Positions 44,873 to 54,312 of a stretch of DNA of 64,000 bases are shown piece by piece. Source of the DNA: Polaromonas sp. A23. Lineage in GTDB: Bacteria > Pseudomonadota > Gammaproteobacteria > Burkholderiales > Burkholderiaceae_C. The stretch is taken from contig NZ_MUNO01000006.1 of the NCBI RefSeq assembly GCF_002001015.1, positions 62,001 through 126,000 of the forward strand, read 5' to 3'. The position numbers and the translations under genes are program-made. The notes under the pieces are model-generated. The model made no database searches, had not been told where the DNA came from, and was given only the letters and a program-made list of their open reading frames with translations. Each line of letters starts with the position of its first letter. Positions within the stretch are counted from its first letter, which is position 1.

Positions 44873-47089
44873 TCAGGCGATGCCGGCTTTCACCTTCAGC
44901 CGCCAGGCGTGCAGCAGCGGCTCGGTGTAGCCGCTTGGCTGCTCCAGGCCCTTGAAGACCAGGTCGCAGGCGGCCTTGTAGGCAGCCGAGGTCTCGAAGT
45001 TACCGGCCATCTTTTTGTACAGCGGGTCGCCAGCGTTTTGCCCATCCACGACGGCAGCCATGCGTTCAAAGGTCTCTTTCACCTGCGCTTTGCTCACCAC
45101 GCCGTGCAACAGCCAGTTGGCGATGTGCTGGCTGGAGATGCGCAGTGTGGCGCGATCTTCCATCAGGCCCACGTTGTGAATGTCGGGCACCTTGGAGCAA
45201 CCGACGCCCTGGTCGATCCAGCGCACCACGTAGCCGAGGATGCCCTGGGCGTTGTTGTCGAGTTCCTGCTGTTTCTCGGCGGGTGTCCATTTTGCGTCGG
45301 GCGAAACCGGCACCATCAGCAGCTCGGGCAGCAGGCGGGCGATTTCGGACCGCAGGTCGACCTTCTTCTCGGTTTCCTTCTGCACCGCCGCCACATTGAC
45401 CTGGTGGTAGTGCAGCGCGTGCAGCGTCGCGGCCGTGGGCGAAGGGACCCAGGCGGTGTTGGCGCCAGCCTGCGGGTGCGAGATTTTGGTCTTGAGCATG
45501 TCGGCCATCAGGTCGGGCATGGCCCACATGCCCTTGCCGATCTGGGCGCGGCCGCGCAGGCCGCAGACCAGCCCCACCAGCACGTTGCTGCGCTCGTAGG
45601 CGCTGAGCCAGGCGCTGATTTTCATGTTGCCCTTGCGGATCATCGGGCCGGCTTGCATGGCGGTGTGCATCTCGTCGCCGGTGCGGTCCAGGAAGCCGGT
45701 GTTGATGAAGGCCACACGGCTGGCGGCAGCGGCGATGCAGGCTTTCAGGTTGACGCTGGTGCGGCGCTCTTCGTCCATGATGCCGAGCTTGACGGTGCTG
45801 TCGGGCAGGCCCAGCATCTTCTCGACGCGGCTGAACAGCTCGGCGGCAAAGGCGACTTCGGCCGGGCCGTGCATTTTGGGTTTGACGATGTAGACCGAGC
45901 CCTTGCGCGAGTTCTTGATGCCTTTCTTGCTTTTGCGCTGGAGGTCGTGAATCGCAATCGTCGTGGTGATCACTGCGTCCAGGATGCCTTCGGGAATCTC
46001 GCGCGTCGCACCGTCGGCTGCGGTATACAGCACGGCCGGGTTGGTCATCAGGTGGCCGACATTGCGCACAAACATCAGCGAGCGGCCGTGCAGCGTGACG
46101 GGCTTGCCCTTGGGGGAGGTGTATTCACGGTCCGGGTTCAGGCCGCGCGTGAAGGTCTTGCCGTCCTTGGTGACGCTTTCGATCAGTGTGCCCTGCAAAA
46201 TGCCGAGCCAGTTGCTGTAGGCCAATACTTTGTCGTCGGCATCCACCACCGCCACGGAATCTTCCAGGTCCATGATGGTGGACAGTGCAGCCTCTATCAC
46301 CAGGTCGCTCACGCCAGCAGCATCAGTTTTGCCGATGGGCGTGCTGCGGTCAATGCGGATGTCGATGTGCAGGCCGTTGTGCTGCAGCAGCACCGACGAC
46401 GGCGCGGAAGCCTTGCCCTGGAAGCCAATGAATTGGCTGGCGTTTTCCAGCGCCGTTGTCCTGCCGCCTTTCAGGGTGACGACGAGCTTGCCGCCCTTGA
46501 CAGCATAAGCGGTCGAGTCGATGTGCGAGCCCTTCTTCAGCGGCGCGGTGCGGTCCAGCACGTAACGCGCGTACTCAATCACTTTGGCGCCGCGTACCGG
46601 GTTGTAGCCCTTGCCTTTTTCGGCGCCGCCGGTTTCGGGAATCGCATCGGTGCCGTACAGCGCGTCATACAGGGAGCCCCAGCGGGCATTGGCCGCATTG
46701 AGCGCGTAGCGTGCGTTCAGGATGGGCACCACCAGCTGTGGGCCGGCCTGCTTGGCCAGTTCGGCATCGACATTGCCGGTAGTGATGGTGACCTTTTTCG
46801 GCTGGGGTACGAGGTAGCCGGTTTTCTCCAGAAAGGCGCGGTAGGCTTTCATGTCTGCAATCGGGCCGGGGTTGGCTTTGTGCCAGGCGTCCATCTCGCT
46901 TTGCAGGCGGTCGCGCTCGGCCAGCAGGGCAATGTTTTTCGGCGCCAGGTCGGCCACGATGGCGTCAAAGCCTTTCCAGAACGATGCGCGATCCACGCCG
47001 GTGCCGGGCAGAACTTGTTCATCCACAAAGCGTTGCAGTACCGTGGCCACCTGCAGGCGATGGAGTGATGTGCGTGGAGTTGTTGTCAT
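44873..47089 (-). CDS. glcB: Malate synthase G
   Basis: A 738-residue enzyme condensing glyoxylate with acetyl-CoA to malate. Its length and motifs are those of the monomeric G form: the Mg-binding and catalytic segment [17 protein letters not shown], the [14 protein letters not shown] region, [30 protein letters not shown] and the late [24 protein letters not shown] with the catalytic Asp. GAGG lies before the ATG at 47089. It follows the 2-haloacid dehalogenase gene by 48 bp in the same direction. A family A repeat abuts its 3' end. Confidence 0.96.
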   Translation of the reverse strand: MTTTPRTSLHRLQVATVLQRFVDEQVLPGTGVDRASFWKGFDAIVADLAPKNIALLAERDRLQSEMDAWHKANPGPIADMKAYRAFLEKTGYLVPQPKKVTITTGNVDAELAKQAGPQLVVPILNARYALNAANARWGSLYDALYGTDAIPETGGAEKGKGYNPVRGAKVIEYARYVLDRTAPLKKGSHIDSTAYAVKGGKLVVTLKGGRTTALENASQFIGFQGKASAPSSVLLQHNGLHIDIRIDRSTPIGKTDAAGVSDLVIEAALSTIMDLEDSVAVVDADDKVLAYSNWLGILQGTLIESVTKDGKTFTRGLNPDREYTSPKGKPVTLHGRSLMFVRNVGHLMTNPAVLYTAADGATREIPEGILDAVITTTIAIHDLQRKSKKGIKNSRKGSVYIVKPKMHGPAEVAFAAELFSRVEKMLGLPDSTVKLGIMDEERRTSVNLKACIAAAASRVAFINTGFLDRTGDEMHTAMQAGPMIRKGNMKISAWLSAYERSNVLVGLVCGLRGRAQIGKGMWAMPDLMADMLKTKISHPQAGANTAWVPSPTAATLHALHYHQVNVAAVQKETEKKVDLRSEIARLLPELLMVPVSPDAKWTPAEKQQELDNNAQGILGYVVRWIDQGVGCSKVPDIHNVGLMEDRATLRISSQHIANWLLHGVVSKAQVKETFERMAAVVDGQNAGDPLYKKMAGNFETSAAYKAACDLVFKGLEQPSGYTEPLLHAWRLKVKAGIA

Positions 47090-47137
47090 GGTGAAACCTC
47101 AGAAAAAGAAAAATGAAAGTGAAGGGAAAACTGGAAA

Positions 47138-47854
47138 TCAGGACGCTGATGCAGAAGGGAAAAATTCCAGCACTTCGCGCAAGCTGGTGCCGGTGCGCGC
47201 CGGCTGCGTGCCCAACTCTTCAAACGGCAAGGCGTAACGGTTGACCCACAGCGTCTGGTAGCCGTACCAGGTGGCCGCCAGCGCATCCCAGCTGTTGCAG
47301 CTGACAAAAGCGATCTGCCGCGCCGGCAGGCCGATGGCCTTGGGCCCGAGAGCGTAGGCGTCCGGGTGGGTCTTGTATTTGCGGATGCTGTCGACGCTAA
47401 GCACGTGGTCGAGCAGGCCTTCCAATCCGGCAGACTTGACGGCTACCTCCAGCATGCCCGGGTCGCCATTGGACAAAATACCGGTGACAATGCCGCGCTC
47501 CTTCAGCACCTGCAACACCTCGTGAGTCTCCGGAAAGGCCGACAGGTGACGGTACTGGTTCATCAGCCGCAGTTCGTATTCCGGGGTCAGGTGCAACGCA
47601 AGCCGTTTGCATGCGTAGCGCAGTCCGGCGCGCGTCAGCTCCCAAAAGGGCTGGTAGTAGGCGCCCTCGTTGCTGGTGGTGACCAGTCGGGTGTATTCAA
47701 TCTGTTTGTCACGCCAGAGCAGGCCTAACGCCTGGCCCTGGCCGGGAAACAGCTGTTCCGCGAGCAGACCGACGCTGTACACATCAAACAGCGTGCCATA
47801 AGCATCAAAGAGAACAGCCCGCGGCACCATGTGCCCGGTTTTAGGTTTTTCCAT
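47138..47854 (-). CDS. (S)-2-haloacid dehalogenase, type II (HAD superfamily)
   Basis: A 238-residue HAD enzyme with the nucleophile Asp in VLFDAYGTLFDV, the Ser/Asn of motif II in GILSNGDPGMLEVAVK, the lysine of motif III in KYKTHPDAY and the type II motif FVSCNSWDALAATWYGY. It replaces a 2-halogen by hydroxyl with inversion; from chloroacetate it gives glycolate. The neighbouring malate synthase G would consume glyoxylate formed from glycolate, which makes a functional link plausible, although no glycolate oxidase is present here. Confidence 0.9.
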   Translation of the reverse strand: MEKPKTGHMVPRAVLFDAYGTLFDVYSVGLLAEQLFPGQGQALGLLWRDKQIEYTRLVTTSNEGAYYQPFWELTRAGLRYACKRLALHLTPEYELRLMNQYRHLSAFPETHEVLQVLKERGIVTGILSNGDPGMLEVAVKSAGLEGLLDHVLSVDSIRKYKTHPDAYALGPKAIGLPARQIAFVSCNSWDALAATWYGYQTLWVNRYALPFEELGTQPARTGTSLREVLEFFPSASAS

Positions 47855-47971
47855 AACCCCAACTGTATTTGATACTTCAATGCAGATTAATAAATCAAAA
47901 GTCTACTTATCAGTGACATTAATGCATGTAATAGCGGGGAATATCAGCATCCCCTCACGGAAAATGGCGGA

Positions 47972-48901
47972 CTACCTTGCCCAGCGCAGTACCAGGGGAT
48001 CGAGCCGTCTGGCGGTAGCCAGCAGGCCCGCACGTGTCTCCGGGTGCATGGCCGGAAAGGGATGGCGCGGTGCTTCGCAGGCGATCACGCCGCCTTCTTT
48101 CATGAGGGTTTTGGCGGCCAGCAGCCCTGCCTGGCGGTTTTCGTAATTGATCAGTGGCAGCCACTGCTGGTAGAGGGCGTAGGCCTTGTCATGGTCGCCG
48201 GTGCGGTGCGCCTCGATGATGGGGCGAATGCCATCCGGATAAGCGCCGCCGGTCATGGAGCCGGTGGCGCCGGCGTCCAGGTCGGGCAGCAGCGTGATGG
48301 CCTCTTCGCCGTCCCAAGGTCCTTCCACGGCGTCGCCGCCTAAACGGATCAGCTCGCGCAGCTTGGACGCTGCGCCAGCTGTTTCGATCTTGAAATAGGC
48401 AATGTGTTCGATTTCGCGTGCCATGCGTGCCAGGAAAGCGGCCGAAAGCACCGTGCCGCTGGCGGGGGCGTCCTGGATCATGATGGGAATGTTCACGGCA
48501 TCCGACAGGCGCGCATAAAACTCGTAAATCTGCTGCTCGCCCACGCGAAAGGTCGCACCGTGATACGGCGGCATGACCATCAGCATGGCGGCGCCCATGT
48601 CCTGCGCGCGGCGGCTACGCTCGGCACAGATCTTCGTGCCGAAGTGGGTGGTGGTCACGATGATGGGCACGCGGCCGGCCACGTGTTCGAGGATGGTGCG
48701 GGTCAGGATTTCACGCTCTTCGTCCGAAAGTACGAACTGCTCGGAGAAGTTGGCCAGGATGCAGATGCCGTCGGATCCGGCATCGATCATGAAGTCGATG
48801 CAGCGTTTCTGGCTTTCAAGGTCAAGCTCGCCAGTTTCGGTGAATGTGGTGGGGGCGACGGGGAAGATGCCGCGGTAGCGCGGCTGGCGAGGCGTGGTCA
48901 T
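47972..48901 (-). CDS. 2-keto-3-deoxy-sugar-acid dehydratase (L-KDA dehydratase type)
   Basis: A 309-residue member of the dihydrodipicolinate synthase family (TIM barrel). It has the variant GSDGICILANFSEQF in place of GTTGE, a catalytic Tyr in MPPYHGATF and the Schiff-base lysine in AYFKIETAG. The FSEQ signature and its place after an arabonate dehydratase gene point to 2-keto-3-deoxy-L-arabonate dehydratase, which gives 2-ketoglutarate semialdehyde. A 5-keto-4-deoxyglucarate dehydratase role would also fit the nearby gudD. It is the last gene of the minus-strand sugar operon, 57 bp after the dehydratase. Confidence 0.83.
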   Translation of the reverse strand: MTTPRQPRYRGIFPVAPTTFTETGELDLESQKRCIDFMIDAGSDGICILANFSEQFVLSDEEREILTRTILEHVAGRVPIIVTTTHFGTKICAERSRRAQDMGAAMLMVMPPYHGATFRVGEQQIYEFYARLSDAVNIPIMIQDAPASGTVLSAAFLARMAREIEHIAYFKIETAGAASKLRELIRLGGDAVEGPWDGEEAITLLPDLDAGATGSMTGGAYPDGIRPIIEAHRTGDHDKAYALYQQWLPLINYENRQAGLLAAKTLMKEGGVIACEAPRHPFPAMHPETRAGLLATARRLDPLVLRWAR

Positions 48902-48958
48902 TGGGTCTGGATCAGGTTGAAGAGAATGCAGTGTTCGCTGATTGAGTGATTCACCGGT

Positions 48959-50692
48959 TTAGTGGGAATGGCGGGGGACTTCGGAGCCGCGGCAGCCGAC
49001 CAGGAAATCGAAATCGCAACCTTCGTCGGCTTGCAGCACGTGGTCGACATACAGGCGCTGGTAGCCGCCACGCATGCCAGCCGGAGCCTTCTCCAGGGCC
49101 GCGAGGCGTTCTGCCAGTTCGGCATCGCTGATGTCCAGGTGCAGGCGGCCTGCATCGCAGTCAAGCTCGATCCAGTCGCCGTCGCGCACAGCGGCCAACG
49201 GTCCCCCGGCTGCGGCTTCGGGGGCCACATGCAGCACCACAGTACCGTAAGCAGTGCCGCTCATGCGCGCGTCCGAGATGCGCACCATGTCCTTGACACC
49301 CTGGCGCAGCAGCTTGGGCGGCAGGCCCATGTTGCCGACCTCGGCCATGCCGGGATAGCCCTTGGGGCCGCAATTTTTCATCACCATGACGCAGCTGGCG
49401 TCAATGTCGAGGTTCTCGTTGACGATGCGCTCTTTGTAGTGTTCCAGGTTCTCGAACACAACTGCGCGGCCACGGTGCTTGAGCAGTTCGGGCGAAGCAG
49501 CGGAAGGCTTGAGCACCGCACCGCGCGGCGCCAGGTTACCGCGCAGAATGCAGATGCCGCCGTCGGCGATCAGCGGGTTGTCGAGCGGGCGGATCACTTC
49601 GTCGTTGTATTGCGGGGCCTCACGAACGTTATCCCAGATCGACTGGCCATTGACGGTGAGCGCACTGGGGTGAGGCAGCAAACCGTTTTCACCCAGGCGG
49701 CGCAACACGGCGGGCAGGCCGCCGGCGTAGTAGAACTCCTCCATCAGGAAGCGGCCGGAGGGCTGCAGGTCGACCAGGGTAGGAGTGCCACGGCCGATCC
49801 GCGTCCAGTCCTCCAGGTCCAGTTGCACGCCCATGCGGCCTGCAATGGCCTTGAGGTGAATCACTGCGTTGGTGGAGCCGCCAATGGCGGCGTTGACGCG
49901 AATCGCATTTTCGAAGGCTTCGCGCGTGAGGATTTTCGACAGCGTCAGGCCCTCGCGGGCCATCTCGACGGCGCGCATGCCTGACATTTGCGCCAGCACA
50001 TAGCGGCGCGCATCCACTGCGGGAATCGCTGCGTTGTGCGGCAGCGACGTGCCCAGCGCTTCGGCCATGCAGGCCATGGTGGAGGCTGTGCCCATGGTGT
50101 TGCAGGTGCCGGCTGAACGTGACATGCCGCCTTCTGCCGCGAGAAACTGGTGCAGCTGAATCTCGCCCGCTTTCAGAGACTCATGCAGCTGCCACACTGC
50201 GGTGCCCGAGCCGATGTTCTTGCCTTCAAGCTTGCCGTTGAGCATGGGCCCGCCTGTCACCACGATGGCCGGTATGTCGCAGCTCGCGGCACCCATCAGC
50301 AGCGCGGGCGTGGTCTTGTCGCAGCCGGTGAGCAGCACCACGGCATCAATGGGGTTGCCGCGAATTGCTTCTTCCACGTCCATGCTGGCGAGGTTGCGCG
50401 TGAGCATGGCCGTGGGCCGCAGATTCGACTCACCGTTGGAGAACACCGGGAATTCCACCGGAAAACCACCAGCCTCGGAAATGCCGCGCTTCACATGCTC
50501 GGCAATCTTGCGGAAGTGGGCATTGCAGGGGGTCAGTTCCGACCAGGTGTTGCAGATGCCGATGATGGGGCGGCCATCGAACTCATGGTCAGGTATGCCC
50601 TGATTCTTCATCCAGCTGCGGTACATGAAACCGTTTTTGTCGGCTGAGCCGAACCATTCGGTGGAGCGCAGTTTTCGCTTGGTGTTTGTCAT
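48959..50692 (-). CDS. IlvD/Edd-family sugar-acid dehydratase (L-arabonate dehydratase type)
   Basis: A 577-residue Fe-S dehydratase. It carries the cluster cysteines in TGCDKTTPALLMG and RSAGTCNTMGTASTM, the C-terminal KNCGPKGYPGMAEVGNMGLPPK and RISDARMSGTAYGT with the catalytic serine. It closely resembles L-arabinonate/D-xylonate dehydratases rather than IlvD itself. It turns the aldonate into a 2-keto-3-deoxy acid. The ATG at 50692 (MTNTKRKLRSTEWFG) was selected; upstream in-frame sequence lies inside the permease gene. It directly follows the transporter genes and precedes the next pathway enzyme. Confidence 0.9.
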   Translation of the reverse strand: MTNTKRKLRSTEWFGSADKNGFMYRSWMKNQGIPDHEFDGRPIIGICNTWSELTPCNAHFRKIAEHVKRGISEAGGFPVEFPVFSNGESNLRPTAMLTRNLASMDVEEAIRGNPIDAVVLLTGCDKTTPALLMGAASCDIPAIVVTGGPMLNGKLEGKNIGSGTAVWQLHESLKAGEIQLHQFLAAEGGMSRSAGTCNTMGTASTMACMAEALGTSLPHNAAIPAVDARRYVLAQMSGMRAVEMAREGLTLSKILTREAFENAIRVNAAIGGSTNAVIHLKAIAGRMGVQLDLEDWTRIGRGTPTLVDLQPSGRFLMEEFYYAGGLPAVLRRLGENGLLPHPSALTVNGQSIWDNVREAPQYNDEVIRPLDNPLIADGGICILRGNLAPRGAVLKPSAASPELLKHRGRAVVFENLEHYKERIVNENLDIDASCVMVMKNCGPKGYPGMAEVGNMGLPPKLLRQGVKDMVRISDARMSGTAYGTVVLHVAPEAAAGGPLAAVRDGDWIELDCDAGRLHLDISDAELAERLAALEKAPAGMRGGYQRLYVDHVLQADEGCDFDFLVGCRGSEVPRHSH

Positions 50693-50703
50693 GAAAAGGT
50701 CTG

Positions 50704-51744
50704 TCAATTGATTTCGGAAGATTTGGTTCGGCGGCTGGTCAGCAGGCGTTGCAGCAGGCAGAAAACGAACAGCAGGGCTCCGACGACAATGCGGGTCCAC
50801 CAGGAGCTCAAGGTGCCGTCGAAGGAAATCAGGGTCTGGATGATCCCGAGCATCAGCACACCGAACAGCGTGCCGGCCACATAACCCACGCCGCCGGTGA
50901 GCAGCGTGCCGCCAATGACCACCGCGGCTATGGCGTCGAGTTCCATCCCGACAGCGTGCAAGCCGTAGCCCGAGAGCATGTAGAAGGTGAAGACCACGCC
51001 TGCCAGCGCCGAGCAGAAACCGGAAAGTGTGTACACCCCCACCAGCGTGGCACGTACCGGCAGGCCCATCAGCAGTGCCGACTGTTCGCTGCCTCCAATC
51101 GCGTAAACAGTGCGGCCGAACGACGTGCAGTGTGCAATGAACACCGCCGCCAGCAGCACTGCAATGGATATCACCGCACCGACGGAAAGCGAGGCGCCCT
51201 CCCACAAGGAAACACGCCACTGCGAGACCTCTGAATAAAACTCGTTGGTCATGCTGATCGAGTCCACGCTGATCAGGTAACACAGGCCACGCGCGAGAAA
51301 CATGCCGGCCAGCGTCACGATGAAAGGCTGCAGACGGAAACGCTCGATCAGAAAGCCCATGAAAGCGCCGAAGGCCGAACCCATGAGGAGTACCAGCGGA
51401 ATCACCACGGCTGGGCTCCAGCCCCGGTGTTCCACCAGCGAAGCGGAGACCATGGTGGTCAGCGCAATCACCGAGCCGACCGACAGGTCGATACCGCCGG
51501 AAAGAATGACAAAGGTCATGCCCACCGCAACGATGATCAGGAAAGCGTTGTCGACCAGCAGGTTGAGGAAGACCTGCGCCGAGAAAAACCCGCTGTAAAG
51601 CACTGAGCCCAAGGTCGCCATGGCCATGAACAGTGAAATGGTGGCCGCCAGCGGCAGGTATTTGGGGTTGAAGCTGGATGCCGGCGAACGCGCTGGCTGT
51701 TTGGGCGCGCTCGCTGCCGCGGGGGTGGTCACGACCTCGCTCAT
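50704..51744 (-). CDS. yjfF: Sugar ABC transporter permease, YjfF type
   Basis: A 346-residue inner-membrane permease of the RbsC/BPD_transp_2 family with about nine helices; the hallmark VILSGGIDLSVGSVIAL and the late AAVVIGGTLLTGGVGYVAGTLFGV are present. It pairs with YtfT in the galactofuranose-type importer. Its ATG overlaps the ytfT stop (ATGA at 51744-51741). It is the last transporter gene before the dehydratase. Confidence 0.88.
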   Translation of the reverse strand: MSEVVTTPAAASAPKQPARSPASSFNPKYLPLAATISLFMAMATLGSVLYSGFFSAQVFLNLLVDNAFLIIVAVGMTFVILSGGIDLSVGSVIALTTMVSASLVEHRGWSPAVVIPLVLLMGSAFGAFMGFLIERFRLQPFIVTLAGMFLARGLCYLISVDSISMTNEFYSEVSQWRVSLWEGASLSVGAVISIAVLLAAVFIAHCTSFGRTVYAIGGSEQSALLMGLPVRATLVGVYTLSGFCSALAGVVFTFYMLSGYGLHAVGMELDAIAAVVIGGTLLTGGVGYVAGTLFGVLMLGIIQTLISFDGTLSSWWTRIVVGALLFVFCLLQRLLTSRRTKSSEIN

Positions 51745-52790
51745 GACAACATCTCGCGTGCTGCCGGCCGGCGTACCCAGGCGCCGACCTGGGCGCGGAA
51801 TTCTGGCGACTGCAGCATCATCACGACAAACACCACCACGGCCTTGACCACCAGGTTGATCTCGGGCGGAACACCCAGGGAGTAGATGGCGTAAGTCAGG
51901 GTCTGAATGATCAGGGCGCCTATCACGCTGCCTACCAGGCTGAAGCGTCCTCCGGTGAGGGCGGTTCCGCCCAGCGTCACGGCCAGAATGGCGTCAAGCT
52001 CGAGCAGCTGGCCTGCATTGTTGCCGTCGGCGCTTTTGACGTTGGAGCTGATCAGCAAGCCTGCAATGCCGGCACACAGGCCGCAGAAAGCATAGGCAGC
52101 AATGATCAGCCGCCGGGCCTGCACGCCAGCCACGCGAGCCGCTGTCGGGTTGATGCCGACCGCCTGGACGAACAGGCCCAGGGCCGTGCGCGTCACGGCC
52201 AGGTAAAGCACACCGAACACCGTTGCCGCAATAAACAGCGAAAACGGCAGGCCCCAAAGGTAGCCGCCACCCAGGAAAAAGAAAGGTGCGTAATAGATGG
52301 TGATGATCTGTCCGTCGGTGATCAGCTGTGCGATACCGCGGCCTGCCACCATGAGGATCAGTGTGGCAATGATCGGCTGCATGCCGACCTTGGCGACCAG
52401 CAGGCCATTCCACAACCCGCACACCAGAGCGACACCCAGCGCCGCCAGAATCGCCAGCGGCATGGGGAAACGGCTCACGCTTCCCGACACTGAGCCACCT
52501 ATCATCCAGGCGGCCACGGCGGCCGCAATGGCCACCACGGCGCCCACAGAAATGTCGATGCCGCGGGTGGCGATCACCATCGTCATGCCGAGCGACACCA
52601 GCACCAGCGGCGCCGCGCGGTTGAGAATGTCGATCAGGCTGCCGTAGAGGTGGCCATCGCGCCACTCGATGTGCAAAAAGCTGGCGTTGAAAACCGTGTT
52701 CACCACCAGCAATAGAACCAGCGTCAGCAGCGGCCAGGCCAGGCGGTGTCGCAGCAGCGCCGTCAGAGGGGAGTGGGAAGCTTCAGACAT
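51741..52790 (-). CDS. ytfT: Sugar ABC transporter permease, YtfT type
   Basis: A ~349-residue permease with the motif VIATRGIDISVGAVVAIAAAVAAW and LAVTLGGTALTGGRFSLVGSVIGA. The ATG at 52790 overlaps the end of ytfR by 8 bp; a TTG at 52802 is the alternative. It is the second permease of the YtfQRT-YjfF importer for furanose sugars and overlaps yjfF at its other end. Confidence 0.88.
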   Translation of the reverse strand: MSEASHSPLTALLRHRLAWPLLTLVLLLVVNTVFNASFLHIEWRDGHLYGSLIDILNRAAPLVLVSLGMTMVIATRGIDISVGAVVAIAAAVAAWMIGGSVSGSVSRFPMPLAILAALGVALVCGLWNGLLVAKVGMQPIIATLILMVAGRGIAQLITDGQIITIYYAPFFFLGGGYLWGLPFSLFIAATVFGVLYLAVTRTALGLFVQAVGINPTAARVAGVQARRLIIAAYAFCGLCAGIAGLLISSNVKSADGNNAGQLLELDAILAVTLGGTALTGGRFSLVGSVIGALIIQTLTYAIYSLGVPPEINLVVKAVVVFVVMMLQSPEFRAQVGAWVRRPAAREMLS

Positions 52791-54312
52791 GTTCAGCGGC
52801 AATCAGTTCATAGACGGTGTCTTCGCTGCTGCCCGCAGGCAGTTCGCCCACTTTACGGCGGTCGCGCAGCACGACGATGCGGTGCGCCACCCGCACCACT
52901 TCGCTCATTTCGGAGGAGATGAAAATCACGGCCATGCCGGCCTGTGCCAGGCGCAGGATCTGCTCCATGATTTCCTGTTTGGCGGCCACGTCGATGCCGC
53001 GCGTCGGTTCGTCGAGGATCAGCAGGCGCGGTTCGGTCGCGAGCCATCGGGCGATCATGGCCTTTTGCTGGTTGCCACCTGACAGCAAGCCGATGGGCGT
53101 GTCCACACTCGCGGTCTTGATGCCCATCGCCTGGACAAAACGTTCAGCCAGTGCCGTCTGCTGGGCCCGCGACAGGAAGCGGCGCATGCCCATGCGGGCC
53201 TGCAGGGCCAGCGCGATGTTTTCGCGCAGCGACAGCTCAGCCACGATGCCGTCGGTCTTGCGCTCTTCAGGGCATAGCGCCAGGCCATGGCGGATCGCAT
53301 CGGCGGGGCTGGAAAAAGTCACCACCTGGCCGTCGATTTTGAGCACACCGCGATCAGGTGTCTCCAGACCGAACAACAGCCGCGCCAGTTCCGTGCGCCC
53401 CGCACCCAGCAACCCCGCTATGCCTAGCACTTCGCCTGCGCGCACACGCAGGTCCAGGGGCAGCAGCTGGCCGGTCTGGCCCAGACCTTCTGCTTGCAGA
53501 AGTGCCGGCACTGCGTCATCAAACGGCGGCGGTGCCGCTGCAGCTGCGGATTGCGCAGCCAGCTCCCGGCCCAGCATGGCCGCGATCAGTGCCTGAGGTC
53601 CCAACTCGCTCGCCCGCCACTCACCGACCCAGGTGCCGTTGCGCAGGACGGTGATACGGTCGGACACCGCATACACCTGGTTGAGAAAGTGGGTCACAAA
53701 AACGATGGCGAGCCCGTCATCGCGCAGGCGGCGCAGAACCTCAAAGAGTTTTTGTACCTCGTCGTCGTCCAGGCTGGAGGTTGGCTCGTCGAGGATCAGC
53801 ACCTTCGATTCAATGCTGATGGCGCGTGCTATTGCCACCAGTTGCTGCACGGCCACCGGGTAGCTGGACAGTAGCCGCGTGACGTCGATGTCCAGGCCGA
53901 TGCGTCCAACCAGCTCGTGCGCGCGGCGATTCAACGCGGCCCAGTCGATGCGGTAGCCCTGGGCCATGCCGCAGCGCGGATAACGGCCTGCAAAGATGTT
54001 TTCTGCCACCGAGAGGTTGGGGCACAGATTGACTTCCTGGTAAACCGTGCTGATGCCCAGCCGCTGCGCGGCCAGGGGCGAGCTGGGCCATACTGGCTGG
54101 CCGGCCAGCTGCATATGCCCGCCGCTGGCTTCCAGCACACCGGTGAGCACCTTGATCAGCGTGGACTTGCCCGCGCCGTTCTGTCCCATCAGCGCATGGA
54201 TTTCGCCGGGGTACAGGCGCAGGCGCACGTCGTGCAGTGCCGGGATGCCGGCAAACTGCTTGTGGATGCCCGTGAGCTCAAGCACGGGCTGGGGACTGGC
54301 CGCTTCGTTCAT
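52783..54312 (-). CDS. ytfR: Sugar ABC transporter ATP-binding protein, YtfR type
   Basis: A 509-residue fused ATPase with two ABC domains. The first has Walker A GQNGAGKST and Walker B LILDEPTSSLD, with a degenerate signature; the second has a degenerate P-loop (GLLGAGRTE), the signature LLSGGNQQK and [11 protein letters not shown]. This is the standard layout of sugar importers of the RbsA/XylG class. An Ala-rich linker joins the halves. Its start overlaps the GguB stop (ATGA at 54312-54309), so the ATPase of one transporter is translationally coupled to the permease of another. Confidence 0.9.
   Translation of the reverse strand: MNEAASPQPVLELTGIHKQFAGIPALHDVRLRLYPGEIHALMGQNGAGKSTLIKVLTGVLEASGGHMQLAGQPVWPSSPLAAQRLGISTVYQEVNLCPNLSVAENIFAGRYPRCGMAQGYRIDWAALNRRAHELVGRIGLDIDVTRLLSSYPVAVQQLVAIARAISIESKVLILDEPTSSLDDDEVQKLFEVLRRLRDDGLAIVFVTHFLNQVYAVSDRITVLRNGTWVGEWRASELGPQALIAAMLGRELAAQSAAAAAPPPFDDAVPALLQAEGLGQTGQLLPLDLRVRAGEVLGIAGLLGAGRTELARLLFGLETPDRGVLKIDGQVVTFSSPADAIRHGLALCPEERKTDGIVAELSLRENIALALQARMGMRRFLSRAQQTALAERFVQAMGIKTASVDTPIGLLSGGNQQKAMIARWLATEPRLLILDEPTRGIDVAAKQEIMEQILRLAQAGMAVIFISSEMSEVVRVAHRIVVLRDRRKVGELPAGSSEDTVYELIAAEHV

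Noticed and set aside
44909-47068. 719-codon open frame on the plus strand opposite malate synthase G
   Set aside because: Antisense shadow of a strongly conserved enzyme; no family resemblance or start signal.
48959-51283. Longer version of the IlvD-type dehydratase frame beginning at 51283
   Set aside because: The extra ~197 codons lie inside the YjfF permease gene in another frame and do not resemble dehydratases; the family start is at 50692.
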